A program made the translations under genes and the position numbers. This document shows positions 12,411-24,350 of a stretch of 64,000 bases of DNA, in pieces. The notes beneath the pieces are model-generated. The model searched no databases and was not told where the DNA came from. It worked only from the letters and a program-made list of their open reading frames with translations. The stretch's first letter is position 1, and the number at the start of each line of letters is the position of its first letter. Source of the stretch: Bos javanicus (lineage: Eukaryota; Chordata; Mammalia; Artiodactyla; Bovidae); NCBI RefSeq assembly GCF_032452875.1, contig NC_083871.1, positions 6,113,692 through 6,177,691 on the forward strand, in the 5' to 3' direction.

Positions 12411-15400
12411 TGAAAATGACTGGAAAGAAGAGTAGAAAACAAGGCATAGTTTAAAAGGAAATTCCTTTCACACTTATATGTTTATAGATAAATAATATCT
12501 TTATAAATAAAATTATAAGTATCTTATTTAAAAAAAAAGGAATAAGGGGCGGGGGGAAGGATAGAAAATTTAAGATAAGATGTCAGAAAAAAAGATTAAA
12601 CACTTCAGGTTCACAATATATGTGAAGAATTCCTTGACTAATAAAGCCTCATAGGTTTGGTAAAAAGGCAAAGTTCAATGATATTTTTATAAAATGAAAC
12701 AGGAACTCTGACAATAAAGGTTTGGAGAGAGATGCAAAAGGAGCGTGCAGACACCAATGGAAGCAGCCCCTTAATCCCAACCAGAGGGGAGTCAGGCTCA
12801 AAGGCAATAAACTCCGTGAGGAAAAATATTGTTTGTTGATAAAAATCTTCCTACCTCTTAACACCATTCATGCACCTTTATACATGGAGCCAAAAGCATC
12901 AAAAATTGATGATTAGAAATGATGAAAGCACCAGCAAAATTGGAAAAGATCCATATTGTCAAGAGCTGATAAAGACTTGGGGAAGAGGTCATTGCACACT
13001 TTTCTAGGGGAGAATATACATAAGTGTAGCCTTTCTGGAAGACAATTTGATCACATCTGCCCCCAAGTGACTCCACTTTCAGGCCTCCATGCTATGAAAA
13101 TGAGCTCATGGAAACATTCTAATATATGAAAAAATAACCCCAAATCCATCAGTGGAGAATGGTTAAGTCCATTCCATGGGGTTTTAGCAGTGATTTTTAA
13201 AAATCAAGTAGATCTCTGTATACACTGATGAGGCGAGAGCACCAAGCTCTGCTGCAAGGAGCCAGTTGCATGATAATTCACGTGTCTCTGGGTAAGTAAA
13301 AGGATGCAAAAAAGGTCCTGAAGGACAGTCAATGACACTTAAGACTGCTTACTTCTCTGGAATGGGAATTGGAGGAGGCAGGCAGTTTCCATATCTGACA
13401 ACAATGTATTCTTTTTGTAATTTTTAAAAACTCAAATAGTATTTTTAAGGTATTGAACATGGCTTTATTTTTTTAGATTAGAGGAGCCATTAAGTTTGTT
13501 AGTAAGTAAGGAAGTGGCAAGGGGTGAGAATTGAAAGCCCCTATTATAAATTCCTTTCAGAAAACATTATTCTATTTCATATGGAAAATGACTCTGAAAA
13601 GATGATGGCCGAACAGAAAATAAATCTTTAAAAACCAGGGTGGAAGTTTTGCACATACATCAGATTGCATTAGAAGTAAACCTCTCAGAATCAGAATCTG
13701 TAGCAAATAGTCATTCATCCAACTCCAAATTGAGCAAGACTATCAAAATTGCTTTTAAAAGTAGCTGTGAGACAAATACAGATTTCATCTGCATTTTAAG
13801 GAACTGAATTGTTCAGAAACTCATTTTACAAAGGAATCTTTGAGCAAGCAACATACATACATGCATGACTACATCAGTGACCACAGAAGTGGATAAATTC
13901 TATTTCTTCAGAGTTTGGGGTGTAGACAATGTCAGGCCCTCACATTTGGAAGAAATGGAGTGGCCATACATATGCTTCTGACTCTGTGGGACATTGTAAC
14001 CAGGAATATATGATAAGCTTCCGGAGACATAATTTCACAAAATACAGAAAATTGCCTCAAAACTAGGGCATGATTGCAATTTAAGGGAAATGATGCAGAT
14101 AAATCTATTTTAATGGATAAGCTTAGTAGATGCAAAATAAATGTGTCAGTAGTTCATTATTTATTCCTCTCAACTGCCCTAAATTAGAATGGGAAATGCA
14201 CACAATATCCAGTCTACAATTGTACACAGAAATGAAAACAAATGTTTTTCCTAAGCCATTTTACTATTTTGGAAAGACTTAATCCCATTGTATAGTTAAT
14301 TTCAAAGGCTCTTTTTGACTCTTTCAACTCCACTCCATGATCTATTGTGCGTGTTTTCTGTGCCAAACATTACCTAGGCTCACTGCTGAACCGATCACAA
14401 ATTCTCTTTGATCAAGTGAGTCTCTCTGGGCTCGAAGGTATTTTCATTCAGCAAAAAATAGGTTAGTGAGCAGGACAGACAGACCTGCCTTTCATCACTA
14501 CAGGACAAAAGGGCAGTGGGGATGAGCCCAGTGCAAGAGGCTGCGATACCTTCCAATTCGATAACTCTTAGTCTATTGAGCAATGTGATTAAGTAGTTGG
14601 CAAGGCTTGTCTTTCTCGAAGCCAACAGAACAGACAGATTAAGAAGAGGAGCCTTAACAAAGTGAGAGTGAACACTGATGGCTTCAGACTCTCCCAAGAT
14701 TCTACCCAAGTTCAGGAATCAATTCATAGATACTTATCTTAAGAAATGGGAAATCCAGTATAGTATTTCCTTTATTGTTTTAAATTTGCTAATTTACATA
14801 AAACATAGTACACACTTATCCTGTCCTAGAGAAAATATGACATTTTTTAAAAGCAAAGAAACAGATTCCCTAATGAGATTTGATAAAGGGTTATCTGCTC
14901 AAGATAAATGAGCTCCTCCAAGTTTAGTTATCAACTTGAAGCAGAAGAAAACATATTAAATGGACAAAGCTGAATTCTGCATGAGAAGAAAGCCCAACAC
15001 GTTGTCTAAGGAAACTGTAAAGGTATGTATAGGTTCAGGGTCAAAAAACTAAACAACTGAGATTGGCTCTTTCAAGCATAAAACTCAAGAATACAAAATT
15101 CTAGGTACTAGGATTTAAGAATATTTACTTTTCTTGTCTCTTCTTATTGTTTTCTGTTTTATTTTTCATAAGGATAATCAGAAGCATGCTCAATACATAT
15201 TAAAACAGTTTTTCCTTTTTTTCCCTTCCATTTTTCCTTCCTTTCCCCCCTGTTTTCTGTATTTTTTTCTTAAAGTATTAATTGAAACTTTCTGATTATT
15301 ATTTGGATACACAGTACTTAATATCTTTTTAAAATAAACAACTCCAATTCAAAAAATTTATCTTTGAAAATATCATCTTGAGACTAGAATAAAAGTTTTC

Positions 15401-16135
15401 TTCATGAGTCCCAGTGATAAATTCCCAACTGGAATTCCTGTCATAGATTCTCTCACTTCTTCCCATTAGAGCAATCTTAATTTTTGGAAATGTTTAATGA
15501 ATATAACACATTCAATTATTATATGCTCACTGAGGAAAATTGGAAAAGTACAGAATGAGAAGAGAAAAAAAACACACAGTTCCACAACCCAGAATGTTTG
15601 GGACACTCTCTCCATGATGCACACAGTATAATAAATTTCTATGTGGTTAGAATTATGCTGCAGACGCAATTAGCACTGAAACTTAACAGTCCAGCATAAG
15701 TGGACCTCTCCATGCCTACAGACTCTTCAGGGTTGCATTGTACTCCACCGAGTGGATACATCAAACTTTACTCCACCAAGCCCTGATGTTGACCTGTCGT
15801 AAAGGACAGGATTGTTAAGTGTTAAGAAAAATTTTATAAGGACAGCAGAGAACTATATGAGCTGAGAAAAAATGGGAGGCGACAACCTTCACAAAGTAAC
15901 CACAGCACCAGCCCCAGACTGGCACTTTCCTGATTCTAATAAGATACTGAGTTGTTTCTCAGAGACAACAGAACAAAACCACAAGTCACACAGCCAGGCC
16001 AAGCACAGAGAGAAAACTTTGACCTTAAATAACTTCCGGAACTGGTCTCTCCTCCCGCGGATCAAAGAACACGGCCACCAGAGCCCTTTGGGAAGCGAGG
16101 ACTCAGCTGTCCAGGAGGCCCAGTGCTGAAGCCGG
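12411..16135. other. Intergenic region, mostly single copy with an old L1-like remnant
   Basis: The text at about 12900-13430 (caccagcaaaattggaaaag, cctttctggaagacaatttg, ggttaagtccattccatgg) has the feel of an ancient L1M 3' end on the plus strand. The rest is AT-rich single-copy sequence with no supported gene. The last part (from about 15811) may belong to an LTR. Confidence 0.5.
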
Positions 16136-16470
16136 ATCTTTACTTACCTTACCGTGAATGGCCACCCCCACAGCCTTCCCACTGAATCTTTACTTACCTT
16201 ACCGTGAATGGCCACCCCCACAGCCTTCCCACTGAAGCCTTTACCCCTACCCCAGCACCTCTGCACACAAGCCCTTCTCCCCTAACTCCTGGAAGTCTGA
16301 TAGAACCCCAGATCAAGGAGACACATTTGAGCTTCATCCTCTTGCCAGCTGACATTGAAGTAAAGCTCTTTTCTCTCCTAAAACCTGATGCTGCAGTTCT
16401 GGCTTCTGTGTGTGTAGGACAGCGAGCCCTTAGCTCAGTAACAACAGGAGACGGTTGTTACATATTTAGT
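15811..16470 (+). mobile_element. Possible solo LTR of an old endogenous retrovirus
   Basis: Features suggesting an LTR: a tgttaag start, a CT-rich element with ggtctctcctcccgcgg, a weak poly(A)-signal-like agtaaagctcttttctc at about 16360, and a 3' part with ggacagcgagccctt. No internal viral genes flank it. Family and exact ends are uncertain; it could be an unrelated repeat. Confidence 0.4.
16136..16235 (+). repeat. Perfect 50-bp tandem duplication
   Basis: The unit beginning atctttacttaccttaccg and ending gccttcccactga occurs twice back to back (16136-16185 and 16186-16235) with no mismatch. It lies inside the possible LTR. Confidence 0.95.
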
Positions 16471-16529
16471 GTCTTCAACCCCTGAGTTAGTGGAGAATGA
16501 GACGTGTTTCTGTGAATCATAACCATGGA

Positions 16530-16625
16530 TTCCCCAGACTCCCACCCCAGACCTACTGAACAAAGTGTCTGTGGTTCAACGAGGCCCCATGAGATTCACG
16601 TTCTTAAAGAAGATTTGCTTAAGGC
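16530..16625 (+). repeat. MER5A-like DNA transposon fragment
   Basis: cccaccccagacctactgaa followed by an internal segment and attcacgttcttaaag resembles the middle of MER5A. Short and diverged. Confidence 0.5.
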
Positions 16626-16770
16626 AACAGAGGAAGTACGTAACTGGATGATGCCAAGTCCCACTTTCAAATGGTATTAACAGCAGCCTTTGGATAGGAT
16701 TCTTGAGATCATCCCAGTGGTGATGTTGTCGCCCACTGTATCAGGCTACACATAAGAAACGGGACTAAAG

Positions 16771-17035
16771 GGACTTGCCTGGTTGCCCAGTGGTGAAGAA
16801 TCTGCCCTCCAATGCAAGAGACACAGGTTCAGTCCCTGCTTGGTGAACCAAGATCCCACATGCCTTGGAGCAACTAAGCCGGTGACCTGCAACTAACAAG
16901 CCCAGGCTCTCTAGAGCCCACGTGCCACAATGAGAGAAGCCCATGCCCCACAGAGAAAGGACCCACACAGCACAACTGAGACCCAGTGCAGCCAAACAAG
17001 TAATAAGTGCATAAGTATTTTTTAAGGGAGAAAGA
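16771..17035 (+). repeat. CHR-type tRNA-Glu SINE
   Basis: It starts gacttgcctggttgcccagt, with a tRNA-like head (ggttcagtccctgcttgg B-box region), then the repeated gcaactaagcc / ctctagagcccacgtgcc units and a gacccagtgcagccaaac end, as in CHR-1/2 SINEs of cetartiodactyls. Confidence 0.8.
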
Positions 17036-17478
17036 AATGTGATTTGCAGTCTGGAATATCTCAGAGGAAAGCTGGACTGAAATAGGAAGTAGCTATCCTA
17101 AAAATGGATTTTTTTTAATCTAGGAAATTTTATTTCTTTCTTAGTTTTTAAAAATGTTTTACACAATTTTTAAAGATTACTTTCGATTTATACTTGGAAA
17201 TGAATTTTTCTATTAGTCAAATTTTCACATCTGTATTCTGTGATTTCTACGTTAGTTTTCGGTTCAGAAAGCCTCTTTTCAGACAGAGGTGAGAGACTAC
17301 AGAGATCTTATGGTTACATTTGTGTTTGGGGTCAGAGGACCCAGCTGCCGTGCATCTAGACTCTGTATCCACAGACGTGGTGTCATCTTGAGTCAAGTTT
17401 GTGCTAGCTTGTTATGCAACAATAGATAAGTAAGACAGACTTTGGCATCTGGAATTGGATCATAGATGTCATGATGGC

Positions 17479-17753
17479 GGAGAAGGCAATGGCACCCCAC
17501 TCCAGTACTCTTGCCTGGAAAATCCCATGGATGGAGGAGCCTGGTAGGCTGCAGTCCATGGGGTCACTAAGAGTTGGACATGACTGAGCGATTTCACTTT
17601 CTCTTTTCACTTTCATGCATTGGAGAAGGAAATGGCAACCTACTCCAGTGTTCTTGCCTGGAGAATCCAAGGGACGGGGAAGCCTGGTGGGCTGCCGTCT
17701 CTGGGGTCACACACAGTCGGACACGACTGAAGTGACTTAGCATAGTATAGCAT
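17479..17753 (+). repeat. BOV-A2 SINE with 13-bp target duplication
   Basis: Two BOV-A monomers. atgtcatgatggc is repeated exactly at 17466-17478 and 17754-17766. Confidence 0.95.
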
Positions 17754-17864
17754 ATGTCATGATGGCTTTGGAAGGAGGTCATGGGGAGGCTGAGAGAACT
17801 GGGGGGAGCTTGAGAGAGAAAGCCTAAACTACGCTGAACAATGGCTATTAGAAACATGGGCTAA

Positions 17865-18197
17865 TAGGGGGCTTCCCTGATAGCTCAGTTGGTAAAGAAT
17901 CCACCTGCAATGAAGGAGACCCGGTTTGATTCCTGGGTTGGGAAGATCCACTGGAGAATGGATAGGCTACCCACTCCAGAATTCTTGGGCTTTCCTTGTG
18001 GCTAAGCTGCTAAACAAACTGCCTGTGATGTGGGAGACCTGGGTTCAATCCCTGGGTTGGAAAGATCCCCTGGAGAAGAAAAAGGCTACCCACTCCAGTA
18101 TTCTGGCCTGGAGAATTCCATGGACTGTATTCCATGGGGTCACAAAGAGTCAGACACGACTGAGGGACTTCACTTCACTTCACTTCACTTCACTTCA
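17865..18197 (+). repeat. Composite Bov-tA SINE with two tRNA-derived heads
   Basis: A first tRNA-like head (gcttccctgatagctcagtt, ggtttgattcctgggttg) runs to cactccagaattcttggg. A second head (gctttccttgtggctaagct, ggttcaatccctgggttg) and a full BOV-A body follow, ending in a (TTCAC)n tail at about 18170-18197. The flanks agaaacatgg and agaaacacgg may be an imperfect target duplication. Confidence 0.8.
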
Positions 18198-19480
18198 GAA
18201 ACACGGACTGGACCCTGCTGTTGAGGGCTTGATGGAGGTGAGGAGTGGGTTATTGTGGACTAGAGGAAGGGCATCCCTATATGTAGGGGCAGAAGGCTTA
18301 GCTCCTAACTGTCTCCTATCGTCACAGGGGAAGCAGGACTTATAAGTACTAACTGATCCACATGGCCAGACAAGGGGCTTCCAGTGAGGTGTGGAAGGTG
18401 CTGCCGGGTTCCTGCTCACCGTGGAACACAGGAGGAGAGATGAGTATTGATATCGACAGAACTGTCAGACAAAACAACCAGGGCTAGATGATCCTGAAAA
18501 TCCTCAACCCCTCCTGGTTGCAAAGATGCCCAAATTAAGGGGTACACTGTTAGAATGTGTCTCAAGGAAAAGCAGAGGGTGTGAACTCAGAAGGATGGAA
18601 AGTTCAGAACACTTACTCACATGGGAGATCCCAGAGACCCTCCCTGTTCAGCCGGTGGGCCTCTGTCCTCAGTCGATGCTCTGGATCAGGGAGCAGGAAG
18701 AGTGATCTGTGGGTACAACTCTTGTCTGATGGGGTGAACCCACCCAAAGCCACAGAAGGCCCATATGGGGTCTGAGAAAAACTACTTTTAGCAGAAACAC
18801 TGTGAGCTTAGGCTAACAGGGACAAGGAACGAAAATGAAGGCAGATGGCAGGCTCCCAGAAAACAGGCTGATGAAACCACTCACCTGCCAGGACCTTCCA
18901 TGAAAAAGGAAGGATGTGTCAGAAGGCAGAGCCTACAGCCACAGGATCTTGTACTCAGGCCTTGAAACTGAAGCCACTTGCAGCATCAGTCTGGAGAGAT
19001 TTCAGACCCGCACAGGGTCAGTGATGCCTGCGTGCCTCTCGGATGTCCCCATCTGAAGCAAGGATGTGTGTAGCTGCTGTCCTACCATAATATGCAGGAT
19101 GTGACAGAGCACACAGCTTGTCGCTTTCATTCGCGGGCTCACGGATCAAGAGAAGTTGTGTCCCAGGAACTTTCTTAGAGAACTACAGCTCAGGGGCCAC
19201 TTCTGGACCTGGACTTGACTCAGGTGGTGAAAGTCTGGACTTTGAGTTGGGCGGCTTTTGATGAGACTTTTCAAGGAGTGACTGTATCTTACAGGTGTCA
19301 GGATGGAATCACTGGAGCCAGCAGGTGGACAAATGGACTGCAATTCGGTTTCCATGATCCTGATGTCATTTGTTCACAGTTCAAAAGTGATGGGACGTCA
19401 ATCACTTCCATGGTTAGTTCAAAAAGGCTGGCTTCCAGCTCATGCACTCACTCTCTCTTGCCCTTAATTGCTCACTCTGG
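18198..19480. other. Single-copy intergenic stretch
   Basis: GC-moderate sequence with only short random open frames. I recognise no gene or repeat in it. Confidence 0.5.
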
Positions 19481-19484
19481 GGTA

Positions 19485-19840
19485 GCAGTTGCCACATGTG
19501 AGCTGCCCTGTGCAAGACCCACACACCAAGGACAGTGGAGGTCTCCAGTCAGCAGCCAGCAATGAGATAGGATTTTCAGCCCAAGATTCTGAGAGGAACT
19601 GCATCCTGACAATCACATACAAGAACCCGAGTGAAACTCTCCCAGTTGAGCCTGCAGACAAGACCTCAGCCCAAACAAACCCCTTGATGTCAGTCTTGTC
19701 AGACACCTCAAACCAGAAAACCCCACCAAGCTGCACTGCATTCCTGACCAACTGATAGAGAACAAATGTTTCCTGTTTGAAGCTGCTAAGTGTTGGGATC
19801 TGGTGAATGTGGCTGTAGGTAATTAACAAAGCCTATAAAA
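19485..19840 (+). mobile_element. MLT1-like (MaLR) LTR remnant
   Basis: The succession gtctccagtcagcagccagcaa, gcctgcagacaagacctcagc, cattcctgaccaactgatag, aacaaatgtttcctg, and gaagctgctaagtgttggg follows the typical 3' half of MLT1-class LTRs. Old and diverged. Confidence 0.65.
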
Positions 19841-19996
19841 TGACATTTCTTTCACACCTGAGTTTGTGACCCAAAATTCAAATACATTACAGTATGCACA
19901 ATTTTGCTGCTAACCATACATATTTATCACTAAAAAATTTGTAAAAAAAGACTTATTTGCTTTCATAGATTCCAGGGTGTCTTTCTTATAACTACT

Positions 19997-20278
19997 GCTG
20001 CTGCTGCTGCTGCTAAGTCGCTTCAGTCGTGTCCGACTCTGTGCGACCCCATAGATGGCAGCCCACCAGGCTCCCCCGTCCCTGGGATTCTCCAGGCAAG
20101 AACACTGGAGTGGGTTGCCATTTCCTTCTCCAATGCATGAAAGTGAAAAGTGAAAGTGAAGTCACTCAGTTGTGTCCAACTCTTCAAGATCCCATGGACT
20201 GCAGCCTACCAGGGTCTTCCATCCATGGGATTTTCCAGGCAAGAGTACTAGAGTGGGGTGCCGTTGCCTTCTCCGTCC
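19997..20278 (-). repeat. BOV-A2 SINE with target duplication tataactact
   Basis: It begins with a (CTG)n tract, the reverse of the BOV-A2 (AGC)n end. The exact 10-bp tataactact is found at 19987-19996 and 20279-20288. Confidence 0.95.
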
Positions 20279-20288
20279 TATAACTACT

Positions 20289-20728
20289 AAATTTATTTAA
20301 AAACTCAGTGATCCCACTCTTTATTTGAAATTTGCTCAGGTCACCCATATTTTGGGGTCTGATTAAAATATCTCCTATTTTATTCAATTAAAATACTTTC
20401 TATTTAAAAATTTCAGACTCATAAGAAGTTGCAAAAATTGGTACAGAGTTTGTATGCTTTCCTAGTTTCCCCTGTGATAATGCTACACATAGTTTAATTC
20501 ATCACCAACATCAGCTGCCCTAATTTTTACATAGAACAAGTCTATTTGAACTTTATAAGTCCAAAGTTATAAGTAGGTATTCACCCTACATGGAATGTCT
20601 CTCCATCACTGGAGTGTTCCCCTAAATGTGGCTGTAGATCACCCTTTTTTCTTGTTTCCCAGAAATTACTCCAGAGATTGATGGGAACCAATCTCTGTGC
20701 ATGCCTTACACTAGGCTGTGTGTGTATC
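20289..20728. other. Single-copy intergenic stretch
   Basis: AT-rich sequence. The segment around 20540-20680 recalls old L1 3' text, but not clearly. Confidence 0.4.
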
Positions 20729-20912
20729 ATCGGTTGCTTCAGTTGTGTTCAACTCTTTGTGACACTATGGACTGCAGCCAGCCAGGCTCCTCTGTCCATG
20801 GGATTTCCCAGGCAAGAACGCTCGAGTGGGTTGCCATGTCCTTTTCTTCCTGACCCAAGGATCGAACCTGCGTCTCCTGCACTGCAGGTGGATTCTTTAC
20901 CCACTGAATGAC
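20729..20912 (-). repeat. Bov-tA SINE
   Basis: Minus-orientation Bov-tA: ttgcttcagttgtgttcaac, ctcctctgtccatgggat, and a tRNA-derived end with ggatcgaacctgcgtctcc. Confidence 0.85.
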
Positions 20913-22465
20913 AACACTTGTCTGAGTCCCACCAAGTTGCCCACATTGAACCACTTTTTACCTAAACTGTGGAACATCACAGGGTACAAGCTGATAGGTA
21001 GATGATTCTACTGACTCCCAGCCTCGGGTCATCACCGGTCAGTGGCACTCAACGTGCCTGTGCTCAGCCTCCAACCTGCTCCTGGGTCTCCCCCCATGCC
21101 TGCGACCTTCACAGCCAGCGTGCTTCTTGGGGGAAACCAGGCAAGGATGGTGTTCCCAGCAGGTTCTCCATCTGGGGGTCTCCAGTTTCTACACTCTGGG
21201 AAAGGAACGCTTCCTAGGTCCACATCCTGCCAGGTTGAAGCGAGGGAGCATCTTTGCTGCTGTAGGTCAGCATTTATGCTGAGGTTCTAGAGCAGTTCCC
21301 ACATTCTTCACAACTTTACTGATTTCAGTCCTCAGCCAGCCTTGGCTTCCCAGCTGCAGATACAGACTCAGGGTGCTTGACACTCAGCAGCTTCTCATTG
21401 CTTTTAGGTACCTTTGTACCCTGAGAAGAGCCCAGCCCCATAGCGTCTCCATGGGGGTCTGTGCTTTTCAGCACAGGCAGGATTGGTTCAATCATTGGTT
21501 ATTGTGATAGATCCAGCCTCCAGCCCCTCTTCCCTCCTGGGAAATCGGGGGTGGGGTGGGGTCGGAGGTGGAACTGAAAATTCCTACTGTCGAACTACGC
21601 AGCTGATTCTCCTGGTAGCCATCCCCGTCCTTGGGTGGAACCCCTAAGGCTCCTTCCCTGAGGGATTTTCAGGCACTGATCCCAGTGCTGTTATCACTCA
21701 GGACAGCAGAGGGGCTTTCAGGAGCTGTGGGCTAGGAAAGGTGCGTGAAGACCAACCACATGTGAGTGACCAGATGAATGACCAAATGTATATGTGTGCT
21801 TCTTGTAAATCACAATACTGCATGCCCACACCAGCCGCACTAGCTAGCCCTTGTGTGCCCCCCAGAACTGCCTTCCCACAAACTGCCAGTCCTGGACACT
21901 GAGGCCCTTTCCAAGGGCCTCTCTTTAGGAAAGGATCCTTCTCTTTAAATTGATCTTTCTTTGTTCAAATGGCTCAATAGCTTCCAAGACTTGCTGGAGG
22001 TTCAGCAACGGGGGGCAGGGGGCAGTTTCTCTCCTACCCGTGAAGTCCCCCATGCCATGTAAAACATTTAACATCAAATAAAATTGTGTGCCTTTTCTGC
22101 CTTTGACCTATTATTACCTTATTTCACAGGCTTATCCACTGAACTTACATGAGTAGAGGCCAAGTTTTCCTCCCCTACAGACACCAGAGCTCTCAGCTTC
22201 AAGGACCTGGAGGTCCAGGGTGAAGGATCACGTTCTGAGAAGGTGAGCTCTTGAGACTCCTTGCTCAGACCAGGGTGAAGGTCCACAGAGGTTGAGCTGG
22301 GGCCCTAGGAAGGGGTCGAATAGGAGTTTCCAGCAAGGTTAGAAGAGTTCTGGGCCAGAGCGAGGACCCTTCTTTGGGAGGGGGGAGGTCCCTATGCTTA
22401 TTAACCGAATTTTTGCCAGAATTGACTTCAGCGGGTGTAAGAGCTGAATAACAAATTTTTAGGGT
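20913..22465. other. Single-copy intergenic stretch
   Basis: GC-moderate sequence, including a G-rich patch near 21545-21570 and 22010-22025. Short open frames only, and no gene recognised. Confidence 0.5.
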
Positions 22466-22467
22466 GT

Positions 22468-22678
22468 GTTCATGCTCAATTCCTCAGGCATGTCTGACTC
22501 TTTGTAACCCTATGGACTGCAGCCCATCAGGCTCCTCTGTCCATGGGATTCTCCCAGCAAGAATACTGGAGTGGGTTGCTATTTCCTTCTCCAGGAGATC
22601 TTCCCAACCCAGGGACTGAACCTGCATCTCTTGTGTCTCCTGCATTGGCGGGCAGATTCTTTACCACTAGTGCCACCT
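22468..22678 (-). repeat. Bov-tA SINE, its tRNA end interrupted by a BOV-A2
   Basis: ctcaggcatgtctgactc, gactgcagcccatcaggc, then the tRNA-derived end gactgaacctgcatctc and ctttaccactagtgccacct, where the BOV-A2 inserts. Confidence 0.88.
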
Positions 22679-22954
22679 GCTGCTGCTGCTGCTAAGTCGC
22701 TTCAGTCGTGTATGACTCTGTGCGACCCCATAGACGGCAGCCCACCAGTCTCCCCCGTCCCTGGGATTCTCCAGGCAAGAACACTGGAGTGGGTTGCCAT
22801 TTCCTTCTCCAATGCATGAAAGTGAAAAGTGAAAGGGAAGTCGCTCGGTCGCGTCCGACTCTTCGCGACCCCATGGACTGCAGCCCACCAGGCTCCTCTG
22901 TCCATGGAATTTTCCAGGCAAGAGTACTGGAGTGGGGTGCCATCGCCTTCTCCG
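22679..22954 (-). repeat. BOV-A2 SINE with target duplication agtgccacct
   Basis: The (CTG)n start and two monomers are in reverse orientation. agtgccacct is repeated at 22669-22678 and 22955-22964. Confidence 0.95.
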
Positions 22955-23289
22955 AGTGCCACCTATTGAACGTCAAACTCTAAGCTCATGTGTGAGAACA
23001 CGTTTACCCGGTGACAAGCCTGTTTCCAGCCTTAACTTGCTAAGTGAGCGGGTCAGTTTTCACTGCCGCAGAGCTCCAGTTTTCCCTGTGTCAGTGGGGC
23101 GCTGGGCTAGGGGTGCAGAAACGCCCTCCCCAAGTATGCGCTGTGAGACCCTGTCCTGGAAGCAAGGGGTGGGCAGCTGCACTCTCTGCCTTCACCACTA
23201 GGGGGGGCGCATGCCTTGCTTTGCCTGGGGCTTCAGCAATTCCCGGGAGGTGGCTGTGTTTGGCCTTAAAAAAATTTTTTTTTTTTTAA

Positions 23290-23700
23290 ATTTCATTTAG
23301 TGAGCTCTTTATTTTTAAATTTTTATTGGAGTATGGTTGTTTTACAATGTCATGTTAGTTTTTGCTGTACAGGAAAGTGAATCAGTTATGCATATACATA
23401 TACCCATTCTTTCTCAGGTTCTTTTTCCATATAGGACATTATAGTGAACTGAGCAGAGCTCCCCGTGCTCTACAGCAGGTTCTTAACAGTTACCTAATTT
23501 TCATATAGCAGTGTGTATATGTCAGTCTCAATCTCCTCATTTACCCTGTGCTCCCTCTTTCCCCTTTGGCAACCGTAAGTTTATTTTCTAAGTCTGTGAG
23601 TCTGTTTCTGTCTTGTAAACAAGTTCTTATCATTTTTTTTTAAGATACCACACATAAGTGATGATATCATAAGATATTGGTCTTTCTCAGCCCTTTGAGT
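23290..23700 (-). mobile_element. Old L1 3' UTR remnant, minus orientation
   Basis: tttattggagtatggttg, gtacaggaaagtgaatcag, ctctacagcaggttcttaac and aagataccacacataagtg are the reverse complement of cetartiodactyl L1 3' UTR, preceded by a T-rich tract at 23267-23290 that corresponds to the A tail. Confidence 0.75.
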
Positions 23701-23911
23701 TTTGATACCATTTTACCTTAAAATTCCAATTTAGATGTTAGAGAATGTTTAGCTAATTTGCCACAAAGCTCAAACTTTTAGTTTCTTCACTTTTGTATTT
23801 AAATTAAAATATTACGCTTAATGGAGCAGCTTTAAAAAATGCTTTGGCCTATAGTGTTGCTGGGAGGTTTCCAGCTGAATTGCTGTACTGGCACTCACTC
23901 CTGTGTACACG

Positions 23912-24158
23912 GGAAAGTGAAAGTCACTCAGTCGTGTCTGACTCTTTGCAACGCCATGTATGTCCATGGAATTTTCTAGGCCAGAATACTGGAGTGGGTA
24001 GCCTTTCCCCTTCTCCAGGGGATCTTCCCAACTCAGGGATCGAACTCAGGTCTCCCACATTGCAGGCGGATTCTTTACCAGGTGGGACACAAGGGAAGCC
24101 CGAGGATACTGGAGTGGGTAGCCTGTCCTTCTACAGGGGATGTTCCTGACCTGGGAAG
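23912..24158 (-). repeat. Bov-tA SINE with a partial internal duplication
   Basis: A Bov-tA in minus orientation ends at caagggaagccc (about 24100). It is then followed by a second short copy of its own middle (ggatactggagtgggtagcc ... caggggatgttcc) to about 24158. Confidence 0.8.
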
Positions 24159-24350
24159 GGCCTTAAATTCCCTCTAAGGGACCTGTCCTTTCCAGGGCCA
24201 ACCAGATGTGTGAACTGGTGGACATACATGGCAGCGGGCTGGTCCTTGGTCCTTCCAAGCCTCCGTGTTTTCTGGTTTCAAGTCATCAGCACAGACTAAA
24301 CACACAGGGAATGGTTCCCTGAGAGGGCGCTTTGCACCTGTTCCCTTGAC

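Noticed and set aside
16136..16235. CRISPR-like repeat
   Set aside because: Two adjacent 50-bp copies without spacers in a mammalian genome; a simple tandem duplication.
19997..20018. CTG triplet tracts as expandable trinucleotide repeats
   Set aside because: They are the normal (AGC)n ends of BOV-A2 SINEs, short and present at each copy.
22702..22983. Several overlapping open frames of about 80-95 residues on both strands
   Set aside because: All lie within BOV-A2/Bov-tA SINEs, which are non-coding. The same peptides recur at each SINE in the window.
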